Below are positions 16,861 to 24,909 of a DNA stretch of 64,000 nucleotides, one piece after another; position 1 is the stretch's first letter, and every line of letters begins with the position of its first letter. The DNA is from CAVQCX01 sp963775335 (GTDB lineage Bacteria > Pseudomonadota > Gammaproteobacteria > Chromatiales > Chromatiaceae), in NCBI GenBank assembly GCA_963775335.1, contig CAVZIJ010000003.1:2046001-2110000 (forward strand), read 5' to 3'. Both the position numbers and the translations under genes were made by a program. The notes under the pieces are model-generated. The model ran no database searches and had not been told where the DNA came from. It saw only the letters and a program-made list of their open reading frames with translations.

Positions 16861-17475
16861 CGCCTGGGCGCACTCAAGCGTCAGATCGAGCGGCGCCGCC
16901 ACTGGCGCTCGATCGGGGCCGACTGCGACCGCTTTGAGCTGCGCTGCAAGCCCAAGTCCTGGCAACGGCGCTACCGCTTCCTCGTCATCCGAAAGCGCCT
17001 CAAGATCCAGTCCAAGGAGCCGGTGCAGCTCGATGTGTTCGTGCCCTTCTCGTACGGCTTCGAATTCAAGGTGATCTTCACCAACAAGCGCCTGAGCCCC
17101 GCCAAAGTGCTCGCCCTCCACAACGGGCGCTCAGCCCAGGAAGGGATCTTCGCCGAGCTCAAGTCCGACAACGCCCTGGCCTATGTGCCAACGCGCACCT
17201 GGAGTGGCAACCAGATCTCTCTGCTCTCGGCCCTGATGGCCCACCATCTCGCCCGGGAGCTGCAGATGCGCGCCCAGCCTCCGGCGAGGTGCACCACCGC
17301 CAAGCGCTCGCCGCTGTGGGTTTTCGCCTCCATCGCGACCCTGCGCCGGCACATCATCCAGCGCGCCGGCCGCTTGATCCGGCCCCAGGGACAGCTGACC
17401 CTTTCTATGAGTGTCAACGACGCCGTTAAGAATGATCCGTTGCATTTCCTCGACGCCTTAAGCGCCGCTCCCTAG
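16861..17475 (+). pseudogene. 3' part of an IS1380-like DDE transposase
   Basis: About 205 residues matching the C-terminal half of IS1380-type transposases: FKVIFTNKRLSPAKVLALHN, GRSAQEGIFAELKSDNAL (the Glu is the likely last DDE residue), and LLSALMAHHLARELQ. The N-terminal half with the two Asp residues is missing. It is fused in frame to the epimerase fragment, so one continuous open frame exists across unrelated remnants. Confidence 0.7.
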
Positions 17476-17542
17476 CAGCGGTTCCGAAGGTCCGGGTTTT
17501 GCAACGCCGGGGTTCAGTTTCCGGTCTCACCAGCTGCCGGCG

Positions 17543-17851
17543 TCAATGGGCAGGCTTAGGGGCCGGCTCAAACGCCACCTTCACCGTGTAGCCGAGCACA
17601 CGAGCATACTCCTCGACCGTCGCCAGACGTGGCGAGACGCTCGAGTTCACGCTCTCCAGCCGGGAGATGTTGCTCTTCTTGGTCCCGAGGAGTGCGGCCA
17701 TCTGCTCCTGGGTCAGACCGGACTGCTTGCGCAACGCGATCATCTGGCGCTTCATCTCGTACGCCGCACGCAAGGCCTCGTACTCGGCCCTCACCTCGGG
17801 GTTCTGCAGGGCCTTCTCCCGGAATCCTTCCATCGTCGGTCTCTTACTCAT
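17543..17851 (-). CDS. higA: HigA-like XRE-family antitoxin
   Basis: 102 residues with a Cro/C1-type HTH near residues 40-95 (LRKQSGLTQEQMAALLGTKK, then SNISRLES). The N-terminal 35 residues (EGFREKALQNPEVRAEYEAL) form the toxin-binding segment usual for antitoxins paired with Gp49-like toxins. Its start overlaps the end of the toxin gene by eight bases; toxin-first order is typical of higBA. It should bind both toxin and the operon promoter, giving autoregulation. Confidence 0.9.
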   Translation of the reverse strand: MSKRPTMEGFREKALQNPEVRAEYEALRAAYEMKRQMIALRKQSGLTQEQMAALLGTKKSNISRLESVNSSVSPRLATVEEYARVLGYTVKVAFEPAPKPAH

Positions 17852-18173
17852 CGTCTTGCACCTCTTTCATACGTCTGAGCGCTGTGTCCATGTGGCGCTT
17901 CGGGATTCTGTTGCCCTTCTTCACCACGGTGATCAGGATCACGATTTCCTGGCCCTTGACCGTGCAGAACACCGAGCGGGCAATCCCTTCCTGTCCCTTG
18001 GCCCGGATTTCAAAGAGCCCGCCCCGAAGCGGGGCCGTATGGGGCCGGCCCAAATTGGGCCCAAACTCTTCGATCAGTTCGGTGACCCGCAGAAAGTTGG
18101 CGAGAATGCCCGCCGGCAACGCCAGCGTCTCCTCTTCGACCTTCTCGTCATAAAAGCTGATCGTCCAAGCCAT
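17844..18173 (-). CDS. higB: HigB-like (Gp49 family) toxin
   Basis: 109 residues with the RelE/Gp49 fold signature: FGPNLGRPHTAPLRGGLFEIR, then GIARSVFCTVKGQEIVIL and a Lys-rich end (VVKKGNRIPKRHM). These toxins are ribosome-dependent mRNA endonucleases. ATG 18173 is close to AT-rich sequence at 18174-18195 that can serve as the operon promoter. Both genes look intact, giving a working TA pair inside island A. Confidence 0.9.
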   Translation of the reverse strand: MAWTISFYDEKVEEETLALPAGILANFLRVTELIEEFGPNLGRPHTAPLRGGLFEIRAKGQEGIARSVFCTVKGQEIVILITVVKKGNRIPKRHMDTALRRMKEVQDDE

Positions 18174-18264
18174 AATGAATGTTATCTTTTATGATACCTT
18201 TTGTCCATGGGAACATGTTCCTACCGGCCTACTCTAGCCGAACAACGGCCCCCGCCTCCGCCAA

Positions 18265-18713
18265 GTGAGCTCCGCTCGAGGACGCCGAGAACGGGCTCTG
18301 AGCACCCGGTTCCGCAGCTGGTTGGCCGCGCTCTACCAGGAGCTGCAGGCGCTGGACCAGCGCGTCGAGCAACGCACGGCCGAGATCATCGCGCTGTTCC
18401 GGGCGGATGGGGCCTGCCAGGGGATCGGGCGATCGAGGGCACCGGCCCCCAGACCGCCACGGCGCTCGTATTGACCTATGGCCAGGCACGCGAGCTCAGC
18501 AACGGCCGGCGGTTCTCGGCGAGCCTGGGACTGGTTCCCCGACAATACAGCGCCGGCGATGGGCCGCGACTGCTCGGGATCAGCAAGCGAGGGGACACCT
18601 ATCTACGCACACTGCTGATCCATGGGGCGCGCTCCGTGGCACGACGCGCGGCGAGCAAGTCCGACTCGCTCAGAGCGATTGAGGGCAAAGCGTGCATATT
18701 CCAGCGGGGCTAG
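18265..18713 (+). pseudogene. IS110-family transposase fragment
   Basis: Two pieces in different frames. The second, from about 18430, reads AIEGTGPQTATALVLTYGQA, then FSASLGLVPRQYS and LLGISKRGDTYLRTLLIHGA, which is the Transposase_20 C-terminal domain of IS110. The first, 18265-18420, matches the preceding coiled-coil. The RuvC-like N-terminal catalytic domain is absent. A relic only. Confidence 0.8.
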
Positions 18714-18844
18714 AGGAGCAAGCTTTTCAACCACAGGCCGGATATATGGCGGCAACCCGTCCCTTGCCCAGGCGTACTGTTCCTCGCAAACCGGGATGGA
18801 TCCTTGTATGGCCAGGGGAAAGAGCCGAGCAGTGCGGGCGCGTT

Positions 18845-19225
18845 TTAGTCCTCGTTCCGGAGCAGGATCGTGATGACCGGCTCCCCGTCATCGCCGGGCC
18901 CAACCATCATCTTCGGGTTGGTGAGCTTAGCCTGGGTCGAGTGCCCATCGCGCGGGACGCGGTAGAGCGAGTAGTGGAGCCAGGCACCACCGCCCACGCG
19001 GGTACCCAGGGCGTAGGCGCCCATGTAGAGCACCTCCCACAGGCGCCCGGCCGCGTCCTGGTGGACTTGCCGTTCGCTGTCGGCATCGGCCCAGGCCGCG
19101 CAGTCCACCCAGCCCGCAGCCGTGAGCGCCAACGGCCAGCTTTAACTGAGCTCCTGGGACAGGAGGCCTCCGTCGATCAGGACGCCCTCTTCCAGGGCCT
19201 CGGGCCAGAAGCCGCTCTCGCTCAT
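18845..19225 (-). pseudogene. DUF6573-like plasmid/ICE gene with in-frame stop
   Basis: The minus-strand frame starts at ATG 19225 and reads MSESGFWPEALEEGVLIDGG, meets TAA at 19142-19144 (codon 28), and continues in frame for 98 more codons with VGPGDDGEPVITILL near the end. Both halves look like one DUF6573-type protein of conjugative elements. One base change made the stop. A TTG just after the stop could in principle restart translation. Confidence 0.65.
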
Positions 19226-19355
19226 CGCCGGCGCGGCGTAGAGGCCAGCGGATGATCTCAGGGTATGATCCCGCGGCCTCGGTGTTCCCGAACCTGAAGA
19301 CGCGTGGCGTCTATGGCACTAAGTGCTAAACTGCTAGCGGGATGTCAGAAGCCCC

Positions 19356-19736
19356 ATGCGGACATACAGGACCCAGTGGTTCCAGGGATGGGCGGCGAAC
19401 GAAGGCCTGACAGACGAGGCCCTGGCGTCGGCCGTCCGGGAGATCGTCGCCGCACTGATCGACGGCGACCTCGGCGGCCATGTCGTTAAGAAACGGGTGG
19501 GCCTGCAAGGTCGGGGCAAACGCAGTGGGGTGCGCACGCTGCTCGCATTGCGGCGTGAGGACAAGGCCTTCTTCATCTATGGGTTCGCCAAGAACGAGCG
19601 CGCCAACATCAGCCAGAAGGAGCTCAAAGCACTTCGCATGTTGGCCGCCGATCTGTTGAGCTACGGTACGCAGGAGCTGGCGAAGGCAGTGCGAGTGGCT
19701 GAGTTGATCGAGTTGGAGGTAAGAGACGACGGCTAA
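19356..19736 (+). CDS. RelE/HigB-type toxin (type II TA)
   Basis: 126 residues with the pattern of PF06296-type RelE-like toxins: FQGWAANEGLTDEAL, LGGHVVKKRVGLQGRGKRSG, RTLLALRREDKAFFIYGFAK, and ANISQKELKALRMLA. The basic RxGRGKRSG segment and the FIYGFAK strand are the family core. The next gene codes its usual HTH partner and overlaps its 3' end by 11 bases. The toxin looks intact. Confidence 0.88.
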   Translation: MRTYRTQWFQGWAANEGLTDEALASAVREIVAALIDGDLGGHVVKKRVGLQGRGKRSGVRTLLALRREDKAFFIYGFAKNERANISQKELKALRMLAADLLSYGTQELAKAVRVAELIELEVRDDG

Positions 19737-20034
19737 GCACATCATCACGGCGGTCCATGAGACCGCAAGAGGGCTGCACAAAGCCGGCGTGATGGACGCG
19801 GTGACGCTACGCGATTTCGACGCGCTCTGCCTGCCGCCCGTGAAGACCTACACGGCCGATCAGATCAAGCGCATTCGCCTGCGCAACAGGGCCAGTCAGG
19901 CCGTGTTCGCGGCCTACCTCAACACCAGCCCTTCGACCGTGCGGAAATGGGAACAGGGGCAGAAGAGACCCAACGGCCCCTCGCTCAAGCTGCTCAACCT
20001 GGTCGATCAGAAGGGCCTGGAGGCACTCGCCTGA
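19726..20034 (+). CDS. XRE-family antitoxin with a non-standard ACG start
   Basis: The protein end (FDALCLPPVKTYTADQIKRI, then RASQAVFAAYLNTSPSTVRK and WEQGQKRPNGPSLKLLNLV) is the usual antitoxin partner of this toxin. Family members have about 22 more N-terminal residues, and these are present in frame (HIITAVHETARGLHKAGV). The only codon that can open them is ACG at 19726, five bases after a perfect GGAGGT. The first standard start is GTG 19789. Either ACG is used or an ATG-to-ACG change shortened the protein. The HTH is complete in both cases. Confidence 0.8.
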   Translation, partial: TTAKHIITAVHETARGLHKAGVMDAVTLRDFDALCLPPVKTYTADQIKRIRLRNRASQAVFAAYLNTSPSTVRKWEQGQKRPNGPSLKLLNLVDQKGLEALA

Positions 20035-20159
20035 GCGGGCGTGACGTAGAGAGGTGGCACTTTGACCCAAGTGCGCAGGGCACCCTGCCGGACCCGGTTG
20101 AGATACCCGATGCCGGTGGTGTGGAGATCGAAGTACTTGGCTCGCTCTGGCTTGGACAT
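20007..20159 (-). pseudogene. 5' fragment of a DUF3577 (STY4534-type ICE) gene
   Basis: From ATG 20159 the frame reads SKPERAKYFDLHTTGIGYLN and RVR, the start of DUF3577 proteins carried by SPI-7-like integrative conjugative elements. After about 24 residues the match ends and the frame runs into the tail of the antitoxin gene on the other strand. It is direct evidence that island A once included ICE genes. Confidence 0.75.
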
Positions 20160-20234
20160 AGCTTTCTCCTTGATCGAAGGACGACGCCGGAGAGAGCCTG
20201 CCCCGCTCGGGGAAGTATCTCCCGGCAGGGTGAG

Positions 20235-20270
20235 CCGAGACCGTGGGTCCAGTGGACCCACGCAGCTCGG
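20235..20270. repeat. structured repeat, copy 1
   Basis: An exact hairpin CGTGGGTCC-AGT-GGACCCACG (20242-20262) lies within an outer stem CCGAG (20235-20239) and CTCGG (20266-20270). A second copy at 42525 has the same GCCGAGACC lead and the same loop but changed stem bases that still pair. About 65 bases on, GCCATGGATGGC (20325-20336) is also shared. Confidence 0.7.
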
Positions 20271-20471
20271 CCAACGACCGGACAGGAAGTCCGGGCTGGT
20301 GGTCAGAAATAGCGCCTCAATCGCGCCATGGATGGCATGGACACTGCTGAGAACGACATCCCGACCGAGCGTGAAGCGAGAACCGACGGCTTGCGCCGCG
20401 GGCACCGGTTGCACGGTTCGCAGGTGCCTCGACCGTCACTGAGCCGCGGTGACCACGGATGAATCCGTTGC

Positions 20472-21392
20472 TCAGGCGCCTGGCGTGTCGCAGACGTAGC
20501 GCAGGTACTTGAGCATGCCGCGGGCATTGGCGAAGGCCGGATGCTCGGCGACCCCCTGGTTGGGGAACCAATCGCGGATCTGGGCGGCGAGCGCCACGGT
20601 GCCACCGCCGACGAACAGGATGCTCTCGAGCTCCGCCCCGCGGCCGAGCTGGCGCTGGGTCTCGGCGTGCAGGCGCTCGACGAGCTGACGCTGGGCTCTT
20701 TGCACCAGCGCCGAGATATCCTCGTTCTTGCCGAACAGGCGCACCTGGCCGCTCTGCAGGGCCTCGTCCACCGCGCGCTCGCTCACCGTCTCCAGGTCGA
20801 CGCGCGCGCGGATGCCCTCGGCGACCTCGCGCTTTACATCGAGCGGCCCGCAGCGCAGCGACCCGGAGGAGCTGTGGCGCACCGCCTGATCGGCGACGAC
20901 CACGTAGTCGGTGGTGCGCCCCCCGATGTCGACCACCGCGATCGGCACCTGCAGGCGCTCGGACTGCAGCTGTACGCCTCCGTCGGACTCGGTGATGACG
21001 TGGTCGTACCAGACGGCGAGCGCCTCGAGGATCACCTCGTGAAAGGCAATCGCCGCGGGCAGGCGCCCGTCCAGGGGATCGACGGCGAGCTTGAGGCTCG
21101 CGCGCTTCTTCGTGAGCGTCTCCTCCCGACGGCTGCCGTCCCCGAAATAGAAGCTGCCGACCGGCAATCCGGAGACCGCGTGCACCGACTGGCCCCCAAG
21201 GCCTGCACGCTGCAGCGCGTGCTGCACAATCGCCGGGTTGAGCCCGGAGAAGGGATAGGCATCGAAGTAGGTCGGCTCCCCGTCCACCTCCCCACCGCGC
21301 AGCGCCCCGGGCTGAACACCGTCGACGGGCGGCAGCGGCTCGGTGGACTGGGTCCCCTCGGCGACGGCCTCCGGCTTGGGTAGGCTCGACAT
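20472..21392 (-). CDS. ParM/StbA-like actin-family plasmid segregation ATPase, apparently N-terminally short
   Basis: 306 residues from ATG 21392 (GAGGGG six bases upstream). VVDIGGRTTDYVVV is the phosphate-2 loop and ILFVGGGTVALAA the adenosine-binding loop of actin-like ATPases; HAVSGLPVGSFYF and the KREVAEGIRARV region also fit StbA/ParM-type proteins. The phosphate-1 motif (D-x-G-x-G-x-x-K), normally in the first 20 residues, is not found here or in the other frames upstream. It may therefore be inactive. Such proteins push plasmid or ICE copies apart. Confidence 0.72.
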   Translation of the reverse strand: MSSLPKPEAVAEGTQSTEPLPPVDGVQPGALRGGEVDGEPTYFDAYPFSGLNPAIVQHALQRAGLGGQSVHAVSGLPVGSFYFGDGSRREETLTKKRASLKLAVDPLDGRLPAAIAFHEVILEALAVWYDHVITESDGGVQLQSERLQVPIAVVDIGGRTTDYVVVADQAVRHSSSGSLRCGPLDVKREVAEGIRARVDLETVSERAVDEALQSGQVRLFGKNEDISALVQRAQRQLVERLHAETQRQLGRGAELESILFVGGGTVALAAQIRDWFPNQGVAEHPAFANARGMLKYLRYVCDTPGA

Positions 21393-21632
21393 GGCAGTCC
21401 CCTCGTGCTGCGACGCGGCGGCCAAATCGGCCGCTCGGGGCCACCATGAGTCCATGTTCGGGGGACGGAGAGCAGGACAAAGCACGCCCGGCGGGATCGT
21501 GATTCGTCAGCGAGCGGGGGCGAACCATCTCCCGAGCCGACGCGACGGCTGGCTCTGTGTACCGCCTTTGATCCCTGGGACACAGCAAGCGTTCGTTGAC
21601 AGGGCTTCACTTCTGTCCATACCATTTACAGT

Positions 21633-21914
21633 ATGTGGCTCATCTATGAGCGTCGCCGCGCGGTCAGGCAGCTGGAAGCCCTGCCCCTCGAGGTGCTCAA
21701 ACGCTACGAGAAATGGAAGGACATCGTGGCGATCAGCGGACCCGAAGGGCTGAGGCAGATCAGAGGCTTTCGGGATGAGGCACTGCGCGGCGACTGGCAG
21801 GGGCATCGCTCGTCACGGCTGAACCTCCAGTACCGCGTGATCTACAGGGTCGAACAGGACCGGGTGATGGTCGAGGTCGTGGCCGTCACGCCGCATGATT
21901 ACCGGAGACAATGA
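21633..21914 (+). CDS. RelE/HigB-type toxin (third TA pair)
   Basis: 93 residues. LRQIRGFRDEALRGDWQGHR followed by SSRLNLQYRVIYRVEQDRVM is the core of RelE-superfamily mRNA interferases, with the conserved basic residues in SSRLN and YRVIYR. ATG 21633 is clear. The following HTH gene overlaps its 3' end by 20 bases, so both are cotranscribed. Confidence 0.88.
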   Translation: MWLIYERRRAVRQLEALPLEVLKRYEKWKDIVAISGPEGLRQIRGFRDEALRGDWQGHRSSRLNLQYRVIYRVEQDRVMVEVVAVTPHDYRRQ

Positions 21915-22176
21915 AGTGAAGGGCTACCGCGCGGCAAGCAAGTTGGTCGAGGTGTCCCCGGGGGAGTCGGTGCGCATCCTCCGGGAGCTCCAGGAGCTCA
22001 GCCAGAACGAGCTGTCTCAACTGACCGGCATTCCCCAATCGACGCTCTCCGCGATCGAGAACGGACGCATCAATCTCGGGGTCGAGCGCGCCAAGGTGCT
22101 GGCCCGCGCGCTGAGATGCCATCCGGCCGTGCTCGTCTTCCCCGGCTGGGATATACACCGCGAATCCGCGGCCTGA
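21895..22176 (+). CDS. XRE-family antitoxin (third TA pair)
   Basis: An HTH protein of 93 residues from ATG 21895, or 86 from GTG 21916, which has GGAGA at a good distance. SVRILRELQELSQNELSQLT and GIPQSTLSAIENGRINLG form a standard HTH, followed by VERAKVLARALRCHPAVLVFPGW. This family regularly pairs with RelE-like toxins. It should neutralise the toxin and repress the shared promoter. Confidence 0.88.
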   Translation: MITGDNEVKGYRAASKLVEVSPGESVRILRELQELSQNELSQLTGIPQSTLSAIENGRINLGVERAKVLARALRCHPAVLVFPGWDIHRESAA

Positions 22177-22370
22177 GTGACCTCAGGGCAAATTATTGCA
22201 CTGTAATTTTTTGGGATCGGCGTATCCCTTGCGGCTATCGGCGGCCCTCGGGCATGCCGTTTGGAGGCGGCTCCAGCGCCTTTCTCACCTGCACGAACGG
22301 GTTCTCGCCCAGGCGCCTGCGATCATGGCGCGGTCGCTGACGCTGCGCGGTTTGCGCTTGCGCTTGCGCC

Positions 22371-22590
22371 TGCGCCACACCTGGGCAAAAGCTGGCACGT
22401 TCAGCAAGAAACGCCCTTGCACGTGCTGCAGGAGCTGGGAGGATGGTCGGACTACGAGATGGTCCGCCGTTACGCCCATCTGTCCGCCGAGCACCTCGCT
22501 CACTATGCGGAAGGCCTGACGCGGCCGCGACTGGTTAGCGCAAATCTAGCACCGTCGTCCGAGCAGGCAGAAAAAAAGCGGCTGGCTTAG
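22371..22590 (+). pseudogene. C-terminal remnant of a tyrosine integrase (island A)
   Basis: From LRHTW on, the DNA matches the integrase end at 40090-40317. Two extra bases after TGGGC shift the frame; the shifted frame continues as WHVQQETPLHVLQELGGWSD and YEMVRRYAHLSAEHLAHY to the stop at 22590. The active-site Arg/Lys region upstream is lost. It is the integrase relic of the outer island, adjacent to its att copy. Confidence 0.88.
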
Positions 22591-22609
22591 CGCCTAACCG
22601 CTTGTTTTT
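22571..22609. terminator. duplicated tRNA-Arg terminator
   Basis: The hairpin AGCGGCTGGC / GCCTAACCGCT, with an A run on the left and GTTTTT on the right, is the same as the terminator downstream of tRNA-Arg at 40297-40336. The integrase stop codon TAG is in its loop. It was carried with the att copy. Confidence 0.7.
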
Positions 22610-22619
22610 ACTGGGCCAT

Positions 22620-22667
22620 TTGGCGCGCCCGGAGAGATTCGAACTCCCGACCACCTGGTTCGTAGCC
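22620..22667 (-). repeat. 48-bp exact copy of the tRNA-Arg 3' end (att)
   Basis: Identical over 48 bases to 40347-40394, covering CCA, acceptor strand, T arm, variable loop and 3' side of the anticodon stem and loop. The 5' half of the tRNA is absent; sequence after 22667 is unrelated. It marks the junction between islands A and B. Confidence 0.95.
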
Positions 22668-22960
22668 CCTCCTGTAGCGCCAAATATCGTTACCTTTCAG
22701 TCACTTGCGTCGCCTACCCTGTTCGAGACCGTAGTTGACTAATCGATGACTTACGATCAGGTGGGCATTTGCGTTAGCACAAATCTAACGAGGCTCCGCC
22801 TCAGACCGACGAGCGGTGTGGTGCTGACGGATGGCGGGGTGCGAATCAAGGGCCCCGATCGCCATCAACTCCGCAGTATGAGCCGCGGGCATTGAGACCT
22901 TCGAGAGGTCGGACCACAATGGGTCAAGTGGGTCCGAAGACCCGATGGCGACCGGAGCCA

Positions 22961-24571
22961 ATGATGAACGTACCACAGACGGCGGCGGATGTCCTGCGCG
23001 ATCACGTGACGCTGGAATGCGAGGCGATTGATCGCCTGTACTTGAATGTGTATGTGCCGCAGCTGCAGACTGTTGGCGGGGTGGTGGGGTATCTGCACGG
23101 ATGCAAAGGGCAGCGTTTCGCCTCGACCGCAGCAGTGGCGCCGATGACGGAAGCGTTTGTGAAGTCGGTCGATGAGTTTGTCGCGCGCACCGGTGTGGAT
23201 GTGGTGCAGTTCAAGAAGGGCGAGCGCAAGGATGAGGTGACCCAGGAATATCTGGCGCGCTTCGGCGGCACGGAGGGTGTGCTTTACGTGGGCAAGGCGC
23301 AGGAGAAGGCGCGGGTGACGCGCACCGAGCGGCGGCGCAACCCGCGCACGGGAAGTACGTATCCGTGGATCGTCGCGTCCACGGCGATGGTCAACCACAT
23401 CTACTTCTATTGCGTGGATGAGGACTTCGGTCCGTTTTTCCTGAAGTTCTGCACCTATTTTCCGTACAACGCCAAGCTGTGCTTGAATGGCAACGAATAC
23501 GCCAAGCGCCAGTTGCATAAACGGGGTATTGCCTTCGAGGCACTCGATAACGGGGTGTTCACGTGCGCCAATCCGGATGCTCTGCAGCGGTTGTGCGATG
23601 ACTTGGATGCCGCGCGGATCGATCGGTTGCTGCGCAAGTGGCTGAAACGTCTGCCCCACCCATTCAGCAAGCAGGACCGCGCGTCGGGGTGCCGCTACGA
23701 TATCTCTATCCTGCAGGCCGAGTTCTCGCTGACCCAGGTGCTGGACCGCCCGCTCGCTGGTCGCGTGTTCTTCGAGGACGTGATTCGTGAGAATCTCGAC
23801 ATCGGTCGACCCGCCCAGGTGCAACTGATCTTCAACCGTCGTGTCAGCAAACGCACCCCCGGGCGCTTCCGCACCCGCGTCATCACCGACGGTGTGACCC
23901 CTTCCCTGCATGTGGACTACAAGCACAGCCGCATCAAGCAGTACCACAAAGAGGGTCAGGCACTACGCACCGAGACCACGATCAACGATACCTACGACTT
24001 CGCCCTGGGACGACGGCTGCATAACCTGACGGCGCTGCGTCAGGTCGGCTTCTCGGCCAACCAACGTCTGCTCGACGTCCAAACGATCAGCCACGATTGC
24101 GCTTTGGGTGAAGACGAGCTCCAGCGTCATCAGCGTAGCCTGGAGATCAACGGGCAGCAGGCCTCGGCATTGCGCTTTGCCGATCCGCATACTCAAGGCC
24201 TGATGCACGCGCTGTTGTTGTTTGTCCTACTGACCCGTGGCTTCTCCAACCGCGATCTGCGTGAGCGGATCTGCACCTTACTGGGCATAGATCCCAGTCA
24301 AATGCGCCCGGGCCGCATGACCTATGACCTGCGTCGCTTGCGTCTGCACGGATTGATCGAACGCATCCCGCACACCAATCGTTACCAGCTGACCGAGCAC
24401 GGTCTCAAGACCGCGATGTTCTACAGCCGCGTTTACAACCGTGTAGTGCGACCGGGGATGTCGCTTCTCAATCCAACCGACACCCAACCGGACAACCCTT
24501 TGCATCGACGCTTCAGCGCTAGGAACGAAGCGATCAACGAATTCTGTGACCAGGCCAAAATCGCCGCATGA
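22961..24571 (+). CDS. large conserved protein of unknown function with C-terminal winged helix
   Basis: 536 residues from ATG 22961 (or 22964; GGAG lies upstream). The N-terminal part contains LYLNVYVPQLQTVGGVVGYL, a basic stretch RVTRTERRRNPRTGSTYP, and FYCVDEDFGPFFLKFCTYFP. The last 110 residues look like a winged HTH: LRERICTLLGIDPSQM, then TYDLRRLRLHGLIERIP and YQLTEHGLKTAMFYSRVYNR. I do not recognise an enzyme family. The clustered acidic and aromatic residues could form a nuclease-like site, which is inference. It is the first gene in island B, alone on its transcript, with different codon use (more AT at third positions) from neighbours. It appears complete. Confidence 0.75.
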   Translation: MMNVPQTAADVLRDHVTLECEAIDRLYLNVYVPQLQTVGGVVGYLHGCKGQRFASTAAVAPMTEAFVKSVDEFVARTGVDVVQFKKGERKDEVTQEYLARFGGTEGVLYVGKAQEKARVTRTERRRNPRTGSTYPWIVASTAMVNHIYFYCVDEDFGPFFLKFCTYFPYNAKLCLNGNEYAKRQLHKRGIAFEALDNGVFTCANPDALQRLCDDLDAARIDRLLRKWLKRLPHPFSKQDRASGCRYDISILQAEFSLTQVLDRPLAGRVFFEDVIRENLDIGRPAQVQLIFNRRVSKRTPGRFRTRVITDGVTPSLHVDYKHSRIKQYHKEGQALRTETTINDTYDFALGRRLHNLTALRQVGFSANQRLLDVQTISHDCALGEDELQRHQRSLEINGQQASALRFADPHTQGLMHALLLFVLLTRGFSNRDLRERICTLLGIDPSQMRPGRMTYDLRRLRLHGLIERIPHTNRYQLTEHGLKTAMFYSRVYNRVVRPGMSLLNPTDTQPDNPLHRRFSARNEAINEFCDQAKIAA

Positions 24572-24909
24572 AATTGTGACGGGAAAAACTTGACTTAAAA
24601 GGTCAAAAGACTATCGGTCAAGGAATCTAGCACACCCCTGAACCTTTTCTGAGCCATGGGCCAGCTTTAGACGGCGCCGCCGGGGGATCGCCGTTTGCCA
24701 GGCCACGATAGACTCTCGAAGGTGGTCCAACGAAAGCGAGTGTTCCTCTGATCAAGGTACGCTTTCATGCATTCTATAAGACTGCCTACCAAAGCTGACC
24801 ACCTGAAACGCGTCTGGTTGTAGCGCGACAATCTGGGTGAGAAGTCAGCGACTATGAGGATGAGAAGCTTGGTGTCGCGGCGAGGTCATGATTACTCGGT
24901 TTCCTTGGG
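24572..24909. other. intergenic, no gene recognised
   Basis: This stretch is less GC-rich than its surroundings and has no supported open frame. A missing OrfA and the 5' end of the IS3 transposase would be expected at its right side but are not found, so it probably contains a deletion joint. Confidence 0.5.

Noticed and set aside
16425..17475. One continuous gene from the epimerase motif through the transposase
   Set aside because: The frame is open but joins two unrelated protein families in the middle of each, so it is a fusion of remnants.
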